From Streptomyces sp. FIT100 (GTDB lineage: Bacteria > Actinomycetota > Actinomycetes > Streptomycetales > Streptomycetaceae): DNA of 64,000 bases. A program made the position numbers and the translations under genes. The DNA is taken from the NCBI RefSeq assembly GCF_024584805.1, contig NZ_CP075715.1, forward strand, positions 7,287,526 to 7,351,525. Reading direction: 5' to 3'. The notes beneath the pieces were generated by a model. That model saw only the letters and a list, made by a program, of their open reading frames with translations. It had not been told where the DNA came from and ran no database searches. The first letter of the stretch is position 1, and each line of letters begins with the position of its first letter. Shown here in pieces: positions 34,798 to 43,454 of the stretch.

Positions 34798-34994
34798 GAT
34801 CCGCAGCCGCGCCGGACACGCCGGGACGGGCGGTGATTCGCCTGATGGAGCGGTTGTCGGGCGATCGGGTTTGCGGCCCCGAAAGATTTTTCCCGCTTCC
34901 GTTGAACAGACCACGCCCCCGCGCCCGTACCTAGGGCCATGAACGACGCACCCAGGCGTCACAACAGCATCGGGCATCACGGGAGTTGACTGAA

Positions 34995-35951
34995 ATGAAG
35001 ACCTGGCGGAACGTCTCGCTCGCGGTGACTGCGACGGCCGTACTCGCGCTGACGACGGCGTGCGGTCAGGAACAGGGCACGGCAACACCCAATGGCCAGG
35101 CGGTCGGCGCGGCCAACCCCGCACAGCAGCCGGCCGCCGACGGCTACGGCTCCGACTACGGCTCCGGCGGCGACGCCGCCGCCGCACCCAAGACCGCGGG
35201 CCAGCTCGCCGTCGTGGACAGCAAGAAGCTCGGCAAGGTCCTCACCGACAGCGAGGGCTTCACCCTCTACCGCTTCGACAAGGACACCGCAAGCCCGGCG
35301 AAGTCGAATTGCGAAGGCGAGTGCGCGAAGGTGTGGCCCGTCGTGGCCGCGGGCGACGTCACCGCCGCACCGGGCACCGACGAGTCGCTCATCGGTGAGG
35401 TCACCCGCACCGACGGCACCAAGCAACTCACCGTCGACGGCTGGCCGATGTACCGCTACGCCAAGGACACCAAGCCCGGCGACATCAACGGCCAGGGCGT
35501 GGGCGGCACCTGGTTCGCCTCCGCACCCGACGGCAAGAAGGCCGCCCCCGGCGGCGCGGACGGCGCCGAGAGCGGCGACGCGGACCTGGCCGGGCTGTCG
35601 GTCCGCAACGACCCCAAGCTCGGCGAGATCGTCGTCGACAAGAACGGCATGACGGTCTACCGCTTCATGAAGGACTCCGCCTGGCCGATGAAGACGGCCT
35701 GCACCGGGGCCTGCCTGGAGAAGTGGCCGGTCGTCGAGCCGGTGGACAAGAACGACACCGAGGGCGTCCTGAAGAAGGGCTTCGTCACCTTCGACCGCCC
35801 CGACGGCATCAAGCAGCAGACCATCGACTGCTGGCCGATCTACACCTTCGCCGGTGACGAGAAGCCGGGCGACACCAACGGCCAGGGCGTGGGCGGCACC
35901 TGGTTCGCCGTCTCGCCCGAGGGCAAGCCGGTCGGTGCGCCCAAAAAGTAG
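34995..35951 (+). CDS. SCO0930-type lipoprotein
   Basis: A 318-residue lipoprotein (signal peptide with lipobox LTTAC). Two tandem copies of the secreted-repeat domain often listed as Lipoprotein_15 are present at about 70-175 and 200-310. Both contain the pattern GxTLYRFDKD / GMTVYRFMKD, a Cys pair (CEGECAKVWP, CTGACLEKWP), a GWPMYRYAKD / CWPIYTFAGD strand and the identical ending NGQGVGGTWFA. Function not known; a redox or metal role is often guessed from the paired cysteines. Divergent from the Pro-rich gene. Confidence 0.88.
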   Translation: MKTWRNVSLAVTATAVLALTTACGQEQGTATPNGQAVGAANPAQQPAADGYGSDYGSGGDAAAAPKTAGQLAVVDSKKLGKVLTDSEGFTLYRFDKDTASPAKSNCEGECAKVWPVVAAGDVTAAPGTDESLIGEVTRTDGTKQLTVDGWPMYRYAKDTKPGDINGQGVGGTWFASAPDGKKAAPGGADGAESGDADLAGLSVRNDPKLGEIVVDKNGMTVYRFMKDSAWPMKTACTGACLEKWPVVEPVDKNDTEGVLKKGFVTFDRPDGIKQQTIDCWPIYTFAGDEKPGDTNGQGVGGTWFAVSPEGKPVGAPKK

Positions 35952-35974
35952 TCCCCACGCAGCGCTCCGGCCCC

Positions 35975-36012
35975 GGCCCGCCGTCCACGTTCCCCCGCGT
36001 GGACGGCGGGCC
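35975..36012 (+). terminator. Hairpin terminator after the lipoprotein gene
   Basis: A 15-bp perfect stem (GGCCCGCCGTCCACG and complement) with an 8-base loop, 24 bp beyond the stop codon. Confidence 0.85.
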
Positions 36013-36159
36013 ATCCGCACGTGCCGGAGGCAAGTGTGACCAAGAACGGATCGGCAATTTCCGTTTCTGCTCGCTCTCTTGGCGGGCGATCAGTAGCCTC
36101 GGCTCGAACACGGCCGCAAGTATGGCCGTACGTCCCGTGGCGACTTGTTGGAGAAATCA

Positions 36160-36972
36160 ATGGAGCGTCCCGCCTGGGCCCCGCCGGGCATCGACATATC
36201 GGTGCCGAGCGTGTCCCGCATTTACGACTACTACCTGGGCGGCTCGCACAATTTCGAGGTCGACAGGGAAGCCGCGCGCAGGGCCATGGAGTTCGTGCCG
36301 GGACTCCCCAAGATCATGCAGGCGAACCGGGCGGTCATGCGCCGGGCGGTGCGCTTCGCGGTGAGCGAGGGCATCACCCAGTTCCTCGACATCGGCTCCG
36401 GCATCCCGACCTTCGGCAATGTCCACGAAATCGCCCAGGAGGCCAGCCCCGGAGCGCGGGTCGTGTACGTCGACCACGACCCGGTGGCCGTCGCGCACAG
36501 CCAGGCGGTCCTGGAGGGGAACGAGAACACCGGGATCGCCGGCGCCGATCTGCGCAAGCCGCAGGAGATCCTCGGCAGCCCCGAGGTCGCCCGGCTGCTC
36601 GACCTGGAGCGCCCCGTCGCCCTGCTCCTCGTCTCCGTGCTGCACTTCATCGAGGACGCGGACGACCCGCAGGGCGCCGTCGCCGAACTCGGCGCCGCCC
36701 TCGCACCCGGCAGCCTCATCCTCGTCACCCACGCCGCCTACGACGGCGTCCCCGTACCCAAGGAGCAGGTCGGCGGCGTGGTCGGCGTCTACAGCGACAT
36801 CAGCAACCCGCTCGTGATGCGCACCCGCGAGGAGATCGCCCGCTTCTTCGACGGCTTCGAACTGGTCGAGCCGGGGCTGGTGTCGATGGGGAACTGGCGC
36901 CCCGACACCCCGGCCGAGCAGGAGGATCCCTACGCCTTCTCCGGCTTCGCCGGCGTGGGGCGCAAGGCGTGA
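36160..36972 (+). CDS. SAM-dependent methyltransferase, DUF574 type
   Basis: A 270-residue protein of the actinomycete methyltransferase family formerly DUF574, marked by SVSRIYDYYLGGSHNFEVDR near the start, the SAM-binding FLDIGSGIPTFGNVHE and VVYVDHDPVAVAHS. The substrate of this family is unknown. ATG 36160 has GGAG upstream. Its TGA overlaps the GTG start of the c-di-GMP gene (GTGA), so translation is coupled, which suggests a shared physiological setting. Confidence 0.88.
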   Translation: MERPAWAPPGIDISVPSVSRIYDYYLGGSHNFEVDREAARRAMEFVPGLPKIMQANRAVMRRAVRFAVSEGITQFLDIGSGIPTFGNVHEIAQEASPGARVVYVDHDPVAVAHSQAVLEGNENTGIAGADLRKPQEILGSPEVARLLDLERPVALLLVSVLHFIEDADDPQGAVAELGAALAPGSLILVTHAAYDGVPVPKEQVGGVVGVYSDISNPLVMRTREEIARFFDGFELVEPGLVSMGNWRPDTPAEQEDPYAFSGFAGVGRKA

Positions 36973-39140
36973 AGGTGCCGTCGCAGGCAGCGGCGTCCGC
37001 GGCGGACCCCGACGGCCCAGAGGACAGACTCCGCCGGTTCGCGACCATCTGGAGCCGGGCGATCTTCCCGGTCACGGCCACCTCGCTGACCAGATCCGAG
37101 TTCGAGCGGCATCTGCTGCCACTGGCCCGTCGGTTGAGCGACGCGCTGCGCAGACGCCCCTTCGACACCGCCGCCGCCCACGGCGTGGGCGCCGCCCTCG
37201 TCCACGCCCACTGCACCGACCCGGACGCGCTCAGCCGCACGCTCGGCGTCGTCGACGCGTATCTGGTCCTCTACTGCGGTGACGAGCAGGAACAGGCCGA
37301 GGACAGCCGGGCCCGCTGCGCCCGGCTCCAGCACGCGCTCGCCGCCGGCTACGCCCAGGCCCTGCGCGAGCGGACGCTCAGCGAGCAGGAGGCCATCGCC
37401 CGGTCGGCGCTCGCCGCGCGCAGCGACGCCATGGAGGCGCTGCACGCGACCGAGACGCGCTTTCGCGCCGTGTTCGAGGGCGCGGCGGTCGGTATCGGCA
37501 TCGCCGACCTCGAAGGCAACGTACTGGAGGTCAACGACACCCTGACGCGGATGTTCGGGGGCCTGGAGCACCACGTCCGGGGCCGCAAGGTCCACGAGTG
37601 GGCCCACCCCGAGGACCGGCCGCAGGTGTGGGACCTGTACGAGGAGCTCGTACGCGGCGAACGCGAGCACTTCCGGGCCGAGAAGCCGTTCTACCGCAAC
37701 GACGGCACCGTGCTCTGGACCAACCTCACGGTCTCGCTGCTGCGCGACGCCGAGGGCAGACCCCAGTACCAGCTCGCGCTGATGGAGGACACCACCGAGC
37801 GCCGCCTGCTCAACCTGCGGCTGCGGTACGAGGCCACGCACGACGCGCTCACCGGACTGCCCAACCGCACGCTGTTCTTCGAACGGCTGGAGAAGACACT
37901 GGCCGCCGGCGAGGAGACGCGCTTCGGGCTCTGCTACCTCGACCTCGACGGCTTCAAGGCGATCAACGACAGCCTCGGCCACTCGGCCGGCGACCGGCTG
38001 CTCGTGGAGATCGCGGACCGGCTCCAGAGCTGCGCCACCGCGCCCGGTGAGATGGTCGCCCGGCTGGGCGGCGACGAGTTCGTGGCGCTGACCACCGGTG
38101 CGGAGAGCGAGCGCGAGGTCCGCGACCTCGCCGCCCGGGTCCTCGCGGTGCTGAACACACCCGTCACGCTCGACGGCCGGGAGATCAGCGTCCGCGGCAG
38201 CATCGGCATCGTCGAGGGACGCGCCGGGGAGCAGACCTCCGCGGAGGTGCTGCGCAGCGCCGACATCACCATGTACCGGGCCAAGGCGGCGGGCGGCAAC
38301 CGCTTCGAGTTCGCCGACGCCGAGGCGGACGCCCGCGCGATCACCCGCCACGGACTGACCACGGCGCTGCCGGCGGCGCTGGAGCGCGGCGAGTTCTTCA
38401 TCGAGTACCAGCCGCTGGTGCACCTCGGCGACGGCAGCGTGTACGGGGCGGAGGCGCTGGTGCGCTGGTGCCATCCGCAGCACGGTGTCCTCGGCCCCGA
38501 CCGGTTCATCCCGCTCGCCGAACACACCGGCCTGATCGTGCCGCTGGGCCGCTGGGTGCTCCAGGAGGCGGTGAGCCAGGCCCGGTTCTGGCACCAGCAG
38601 ACCCCGCTCGGCCCCCACGGCCGGCCGCTGCGGATCAACGTCAACCTGTCACCGACCCAGCTGCACCACCCCGGACTCGTCGCCGACACGGTCGCCGTGC
38701 TGGAGCGCTCGGGACTGGAGCCGGCGGCACTGTGCCTGGAGGTGACCGAGTCCGCGCTGATCGGCGCGGACGAGGACCTGCTGAAGCCGCTGCGGCAACT
38801 CGCCGAGATGGGCGTCGACATCGCGCTCGACGACTTCGGCACGGGCTACTCGAACCTGGCGAACCTGCGGCGGCTGCCGGTGAGCGTGCTGAAGCTGGAC
38901 CGCTCCTTCACCCAGGGCATGCAGCGGCATCCGGCGGACCCGGTGGACCTGAAGATCGTCGAGGGGATCGTCTCACTGGCCCACAGCCTGGACCTGGCCG
39001 TCACGGTGGAGGGCGTGGAGACGGGGGCGCAGGCGGAGCAACTGCGGGACCTGGGCTGCGACACGGCCCAGGGCTGGTACTACGCCCGTCCCGGCCCCCC
39101 GGACCGCCTTCACGCCCTGTCCCTGGCGGACGCGGTCTAG
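36969..39140 (+). CDS. rmdA: PAS-GGDEF-EAL cyclic-di-GMP turnover protein (RmdA-like)
   Basis: A 723-residue cytoplasmic protein: helical N-terminus (about 1-155), PAS (about 160-280), GGDEF diguanylate cyclase (about 285-445, intact RLGGDEFVAL) and EAL phosphodiesterase (about 460-715, with AEALVRW, NVNLSP, EVTES, DDFGTGYS, LKLDRSF and VEGVET all present). Both active sites look complete. Domain order and the methyltransferase/SCO0930 neighbours match S. coelicolor RmdA (SCO0928), which degrades c-di-GMP and affects development. GTG 36969 chosen because it overlaps the upstream stop; a much longer open frame to 36021 is antisense-like noise. Confidence 0.88.
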   Translation: MKVPSQAAASAADPDGPEDRLRRFATIWSRAIFPVTATSLTRSEFERHLLPLARRLSDALRRRPFDTAAAHGVGAALVHAHCTDPDALSRTLGVVDAYLVLYCGDEQEQAEDSRARCARLQHALAAGYAQALRERTLSEQEAIARSALAARSDAMEALHATETRFRAVFEGAAVGIGIADLEGNVLEVNDTLTRMFGGLEHHVRGRKVHEWAHPEDRPQVWDLYEELVRGEREHFRAEKPFYRNDGTVLWTNLTVSLLRDAEGRPQYQLALMEDTTERRLLNLRLRYEATHDALTGLPNRTLFFERLEKTLAAGEETRFGLCYLDLDGFKAINDSLGHSAGDRLLVEIADRLQSCATAPGEMVARLGGDEFVALTTGAESEREVRDLAARVLAVLNTPVTLDGREISVRGSIGIVEGRAGEQTSAEVLRSADITMYRAKAAGGNRFEFADAEADARAITRHGLTTALPAALERGEFFIEYQPLVHLGDGSVYGAEALVRWCHPQHGVLGPDRFIPLAEHTGLIVPLGRWVLQEAVSQARFWHQQTPLGPHGRPLRINVNLSPTQLHHPGLVADTVAVLERSGLEPAALCLEVTESALIGADEDLLKPLRQLAEMGVDIALDDFGTGYSNLANLRRLPVSVLKLDRSFTQGMQRHPADPVDLKIVEGIVSLAHSLDLAVTVEGVETGAQAEQLRDLGCDTAQGWYYARPGPPDRLHALSLADAV

Positions 39141-39427
39141 CCAGGACGTGTCGTGGAAGCCCCGTCCGCCCGGCCTCCGGGCGGACTTGGGCCCGGCCCC
39201 GATGCCGGCCCGCCGCGGAGCGGCTGATGTCACAGGGGTGCGTGCAACTGCGAGTCGCAGGAGGGAGTCGACGCGGTAGGGGCACCTCCCGTGCCCGGAG
39301 GGCTACGGGGGAGTCGGCGGCCGACAACCACGCGGCAGATGCGCGTGCCAGGACCTAGGGGGTGTCTTCGACGTCCCGTCCGCCCGGCCTCCGGGCGGAC
39401 CTGGGCCCGGCGCCCCGATGCCGGCCC
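39137..39427. mobile_element. Degenerate MITE-like intergenic repeats
   Basis: Two direct copies of a unit of about 50 bp (39161-39211 and 39375-39427) each follow a CTAG. The CTAG at 39137 contains the stop codon of the c-di-GMP gene; the second is at 39355. The end at 39355-39388 matches the right inverted repeat of the intact element at 42639 in 30 of 34 positions. The interior also contains a GAGGGAGTC...GGCACCTCCCGTGCCC block found in that element. The spacer to 39556 shows no gene. Confidence 0.65.
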
Positions 39428-39556
39428 CGCGCCGGCGGAGCGGCACCGGCGCGCGAATAACCGGCTGCGCTGAGGGCCCCGCGGCGTCCACACTGTTCGG
39501 ACACATCGAACAGTCCGGGCGCACCGGACGTCACCCAGCCCTCAGGAGTCCTCAGC

Positions 39557-40618
39557 TTGCAGGCAGCCGTCACCATCACGCCCGCCCGTGTGCCCGAGCT
39601 GCTGCTCGGACTCGCCACCGTGCGACCCGTGTTCCTGTGGGGTGCCCCCGGCATCGGCAAGTCGTCCCTCGTACGGAACTTCGCCGAGTCCCTGGGCCTG
39701 GAGTGCGTCAGCCTGCTCGGCACCCAGCTCGCGCCCGAGGACCTCATCGGCGTACCGCAGATCCGCGACGGCAGGTCCGTCTTCTGCCCGCCCGAGGCCA
39801 TCGCCCGTGACGAGCCGTACTGCCTCTTCCTCGACGAGCTGAACGCCGCCACCCCCGATGTGCAGAAGGCGTTCTACTCCCTGATCCTCGACCGGCGCAT
39901 CGGCACGTACGAGCTGCCGGCCGGGTCCATCGTCATCGGCGCCGGAAACCGGGCCACCGACAACGCGCTGGCCCGGCCCATCGCTTCCGCGCTTGTCAAC
40001 CGACTCACCCACGTCCACCTGCGCGCCTCCGCCACCGACTGGCTCGTATGGGCGGGTGAGAACGGCATCCACCCATGGGTCGTCGACTACCTCGGCGACC
40101 GGCCCGACCATCTGTGGTCGCAGCCGCCCAAGACGGAGGAACCGTTCTCCACTCCCCGTTCGTGGCACATGCTCTCCGACGCGCTGCACTCCTTCGGGCC
40201 GACGCTGGACGAGGAGACGCTCAAGATCGTCGCGCACGGCACGCTCACCCCCGCGCACGCCGTGTCCTTCTGCGGCTACGCCAAGATCGTGCGGCACGCG
40301 TACGGCATCGACGCCATCATCAAGGGCGACGCCTCCTGGCCCCGCCGCATCGAGGACCGCGACCTGCTCTACTACCTGGCCGACGCCTTCCGGGGCCGGC
40401 TCGTCAAGGAACTCCCCGCCACCAAGGACCAGATCCCGCCCGCCCTGCGACAGACCGCACACCGCGCCAAGACGCTGCTCGTCCAGCTCGCCGAGATCTC
40501 CGTCGAGGTCGCCCAGACCGTCATCCGCGACGACGAGGACGGACAGCCCGTGCTGCCCGCCTGGTTCCTCGTCGAGGCCGCCCGCGACATGCCGCGGCTG
40601 GTCGAGGCCCGCCGATGA
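39557..40618 (+). CDS. MoxR-type AAA+ ATPase
   Basis: A 353-residue AAA+ ATPase with Walker A (WGAPGIGKSSL), Walker B (CLFLDELNAA) and a sensor segment (GAGNRATDNA). The start is TTG 39557 with AGGAG eight bases upstream; no ATG or GTG fits. It overlaps the next gene by ATGA. MoxR ATPases usually act as chaperones that insert metals or activate complexes together with a VWA-domain partner, and the next gene encodes exactly such a partner. Confidence 0.9.
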   Translation: MQAAVTITPARVPELLLGLATVRPVFLWGAPGIGKSSLVRNFAESLGLECVSLLGTQLAPEDLIGVPQIRDGRSVFCPPEAIARDEPYCLFLDELNAATPDVQKAFYSLILDRRIGTYELPAGSIVIGAGNRATDNALARPIASALVNRLTHVHLRASATDWLVWAGENGIHPWVVDYLGDRPDHLWSQPPKTEEPFSTPRSWHMLSDALHSFGPTLDEETLKIVAHGTLTPAHAVSFCGYAKIVRHAYGIDAIIKGDASWPRRIEDRDLLYYLADAFRGRLVKELPATKDQIPPALRQTAHRAKTLLVQLAEISVEVAQTVIRDDEDGQPVLPAWFLVEAARDMPRLVEARR

Positions 40619-42426
40619 GCCGGCCGGCGGGCCGGGCGGCGCAGGGGAAGAAGGCCCGGAACGACGCGGCCACCCAGGAGTTCCTCGCCGGACTGGCCGT
40701 CGTCCAGCGCAACCCGGCCCTCGCCGCGCTGGAAGCCGATGTCTGCCGCAGCCGCGACTGCGCTCTGAACCCGCGCCACGGTCTGGCCGCCGTCGACTCC
40801 AACGGCAAGATCCATGTCCACCCCGACCGCCGTGCCGAACCGGCCGAGTGGGCCTGGGCCGTCGCCCACTGCCTCATCCATCTCGGCTTCGGCCATGTCC
40901 CCGCCGACCAGCGTTCCCGTCCGCAGCCCGACCGGTTCGACCTCGCCGCCCGCTGCGTCGTCGTCAACCGCTTCCTGCTCACCTTCCCCGCCGGCCGCGC
41001 CCCCGACCGCCTCCCCGCGTCCTACCCCGACGGCGACGAGGAACAACTCGCCACCCGCTGGCGGCGCGACGGCATCCCCGCCGCGTACGAACACTGCGGC
41101 ACGGGAGGGGAGGCCCCCGACCAGATCCTCGTGCCATGGTCGCGGTGGCACACCCCGGCCGACTGGCAGCTCGCGTTCGCCCATGCCCTGACCCGCACCA
41201 TGTCCGCCGCCATGGACGTCGCGGGCGGCCGGCGCGACACGCTCACCGGCGAACGGCTCCCGGCGCGGCCCTGGGACCGCGCGCTCAGCTGGTTCATCAC
41301 CTCCTACCCGCTGCTCGGCGGCATCGCGGCGGGCATGAAACTCGTCGCCGACGCCGAACTCGCCCGCGCCCACAGCATCGCCGTCGCCGCCGTCGACGCC
41401 ACGCTCGGCGAGATCTACGTCAATCCGCTGCGCCGCTACGACGACGAGGAATGGCGTTTCATCCTCGCCCACGAGATGCTGCACGCGGCCCTGCGCCACG
41501 GTGACCGGCGCGGCGCCCGCGACCCGTACCTCTTCAACGTGGCCGCCGACTACGTCATCAACGGCTGGCTCGTCGAGATGGGCGTCGGCACGATGCCCGA
41601 AGGACTGCTGTACGACCCGGCATTGAGGAACCTGTCCGCGGAGGAGGTGTACGACCGGATCGTCACCGACGCCCGCCGGATCCGGCGCCTGGCCACCCTC
41701 CGCGGCAAGGGCATCGGCGACATCCTCGGTGAACCGCTCGGCGGCGGCCCCCGGGACTGGGTCGACCTCGACGAGTTCTACCGGCGCGGCCTGGTCCAGG
41801 GACTCGATCTGCACCTCGGCGGCGAACGGGCGCTGCTGCCCGCCGGACTGGTCCAGGAGATCCGGGCACTGGCCCACCCGCCGGTGCCGTGGGACGCCCG
41901 GCTGGCCCGCTGGTTCGACGAGTACGTGCCCCGCCCGGAGGCCGTGCGCAGCTACGCGCGGCCCGCCCGCCGCCAGGCGTCCACCCCCGACATCCCGCGC
42001 GCCGGACGGTACTTCCCGCCCGAGGAGGTCGCCCGCTGCACCTTCGGCGTCGTCCTTGACACCTCCGGATCCATGAGCGCCCGGCTGCTCGGCAAGGCGC
42101 TCGGCGCCATCGCCTCGTACGCCGAGGCCCGCGACGTACCGGCCGCGCGGGTGGTCTTCTGCGATGCCGCCGCTTACGACGCGGGTTATCTGCCGCCGAC
42201 GGAGATCGCCGGCAGGGTCCGTGTGCGCGGCCGCGGCGGCACCGTCCTCCAGCCGGGGATCGACCTCCTGCGCCGCGCGGAGGACTTCCCGGCCACGGCG
42301 CCCGTGCTCATCATCACGGACGGCTACTGCGACGTGCTCCGCGTACGCCCCGAACACGCCTACCTCGTCCCGGAGGGCGCCTCGCTCCCCTTCACACCCC
42401 GCGGCCCGGTGTTCCGTCTGCGCTAG
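40615..42426 (+). CDS. VWA-like protein with HExxH metallopeptidase-like domain (DUF2201 type)
   Basis: A 603-residue protein. The middle region has a zincin-like motif LAHEMLHAALRHGDR with VAADYVINGWLV about 30 residues later. The C-terminal third is a VWA-like domain with the MIDAS sequence VVLDTSGSMS and LIITDGYCD. An N-terminal duplicated half (WAWAVAHCLIHLGFGH) looks like a decayed second copy of the zincin motif. It is translationally coupled to the MoxR gene. The stop codon TAG lies inside the terminal repeat of a MITE-like element, so the natural C-terminus may have been altered. Confidence 0.85.
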   Translation: MSRPAGRAAQGKKARNDAATQEFLAGLAVVQRNPALAALEADVCRSRDCALNPRHGLAAVDSNGKIHVHPDRRAEPAEWAWAVAHCLIHLGFGHVPADQRSRPQPDRFDLAARCVVVNRFLLTFPAGRAPDRLPASYPDGDEEQLATRWRRDGIPAAYEHCGTGGEAPDQILVPWSRWHTPADWQLAFAHALTRTMSAAMDVAGGRRDTLTGERLPARPWDRALSWFITSYPLLGGIAAGMKLVADAELARAHSIAVAAVDATLGEIYVNPLRRYDDEEWRFILAHEMLHAALRHGDRRGARDPYLFNVAADYVINGWLVEMGVGTMPEGLLYDPALRNLSAEEVYDRIVTDARRIRRLATLRGKGIGDILGEPLGGGPRDWVDLDEFYRRGLVQGLDLHLGGERALLPAGLVQEIRALAHPPVPWDARLARWFDEYVPRPEAVRSYARPARRQASTPDIPRAGRYFPPEEVARCTFGVVLDTSGSMSARLLGKALGAIASYAEARDVPAARVVFCDAAAYDAGYLPPTEIAGRVRVRGRGGTVLQPGIDLLRRAEDFPATAPVLIITDGYCDVLRVRPEHAYLVPEGASLPFTPRGPVFRLR

Positions 42427-42639
42427 GGAGTGTCTTCACAGTGGCGTCGTCCGCCCGGAGGGCGGGCCCGGCGGCGTCTGGTGCGTGCGAGGGCAAGGCG
42501 GAAGAGGGAGTCCATGCGGTGGGGCACCTCCCGTGCCCGAAGGGCCACGGGGGTGGCGGCACCTCCCAGGCGCGAGCTCTGGGAGGGCGTGCCAGGCGCT
42601 GCGCCGGGCAGACGGGACTTTGAAGACACTCCCTAGCGC
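42420..42639. mobile_element. MITE-like element with 19-bp perfect terminal inverted repeats
   Basis: GCGCTAGGGAGTGTCTTCA (42420-42438) and its exact complement (42621-42639) bound about 180 bp of non-coding sequence. If CTAG at each end is the duplicated target, the element proper is 206 bp with GGGAGTGTCTTCA ends; a CTAG duplication is typical of IS5-type transposases. The interior contains hairpin-forming GGCACCTCCCGTGCCC and CACCTCCCAGG / CTGGGAGG blocks and no open frame. It sits between the converging VWA and methyltransferase genes. Confidence 0.75.
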
Positions 42640-42662
42640 GCCGGCGCTGTCGGACGGGGTGG

Positions 42663-43292
42663 TCAGCGGCGTCGGACGGCGCGCACGACGACATCGTGGA
42701 GGGGGACCGCCCGGCCCCCGTGGCCGGTGCGGAGGTGCTCTTCGGCGGTGACGATCTCCCACTCCACGGCGTCCATGCGTGCGGTGACGGCCCCGGAGGT
42801 GGCCGACGCCTCGGCGGGAGGACGGTGCCCGTGGCCGGTGGAGTCCGGGGTGTCCAGATGCCCCACGATGAGCAGCGTGCCGCCGGGAGCCACCCAGTCG
42901 GCGATGCGGTCGTAGAACTCCAGCTGGGGCATGGCCGGGTGGGCGTAGTGCGTCATGACCAGGTCGAACTGCGCGGCCGGGCTCCAGATGCCCAGATCCG
43001 CCTCGACCCACTGCAGGCGCTCGGCGGCCCCGCTCGTCGCCGCGCGCTCGGCGGCGCGAGCGAGGGCCTCGGACGAGATGTCGGCCGCGGTGACGTGCCA
43101 GCCACGGGAGGCGAGCCAGATCGCCTCGGCACCGCCGCCGCACCCCGCGTCCAGTGCGGTGCCCGGCGTCAGGCCGCCGGTCTCACGAGCGAGGTACGGG
43201 TTCGGAGGGTTGCCGCCCATGGAGCCTGGGCCCGCGGCCCGCACCTGTTGCCAGTGCCGCTCCCAGAAGTCCTTGTCGAATGCGTGCGGCAT
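42663..43292 (-). CDS. Class I SAM-dependent methyltransferase
   Basis: A 209-residue methyltransferase with motif I ALDAGCGGGAEAIWLA, the acidic ADIS after strand 2, and DLVMTHYAHP after strand 4. ATG 43292 follows GAGGAGG. The gene is divergent from an XRE-cupin regulator, with a palindrome in the shared spacer. The pair probably forms a small regulated unit; the methyl acceptor is unknown. Confidence 0.88.
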   Translation of the reverse strand: MPHAFDKDFWERHWQQVRAAGPGSMGGNPPNPYLARETGGLTPGTALDAGCGGGAEAIWLASRGWHVTAADISSEALARAAERAATSGAAERLQWVEADLGIWSPAAQFDLVMTHYAHPAMPQLEFYDRIADWVAPGGTLLIVGHLDTPDSTGHGHRPPAEASATSGAVTARMDAVEWEIVTAEEHLRTGHGGRAVPLHDVVVRAVRRR

Positions 43293-43430
43293 GGTCGTCC
43301 TCCTCGTTCGCGATGGTCTCTCCGCCGTGGCCCGCGCCCTCGTCGCGGCCATGTGCCGACGGCTCCGCCGGGCTCACCCGCGCCGACGGATCTGCAGGGT
43401 GCCGTGCGGGGAGGCGGATGAGCAAACGTT

Positions 43431-43446
43431 GTTGCCGAATGGCAAA
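43431..43446. promoter_or_regulatory. Inverted repeat at the XRE-cupin start
   Basis: TTGCC and GGCAA around GAAT lie eight bases before ATG 43455. The right arm overlaps CAAAAT (43443-43448), a good -10 element at the spacing expected for a leaderless message. Binding here would shut off the regulator gene itself, and possibly the divergent methyltransferase. Confidence 0.5.
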
Positions 43447-43454
43447 ATGGGGCG

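Noticed and set aside
34798..35187. N-terminal extension of the Pro-rich protein into the lipoprotein gene
   Set aside because: It would overlap the start of a certain lipoprotein gene and would hide the signal peptide that begins at 34797.
36021..36968. Long N-terminal extension of the GGDEF-EAL protein
   Set aside because: This stretch is the wrong frame of the methyltransferase gene and is Arg/Pro-rich noise; GTG 36969 overlapping the upstream stop is the natural start.
39137..39556. Small regulatory RNA gene downstream of the c-di-GMP gene
   Set aside because: The stem-rich sequence is accounted for by the MITE-like repeats; no promoter or separate terminator is recognisable.
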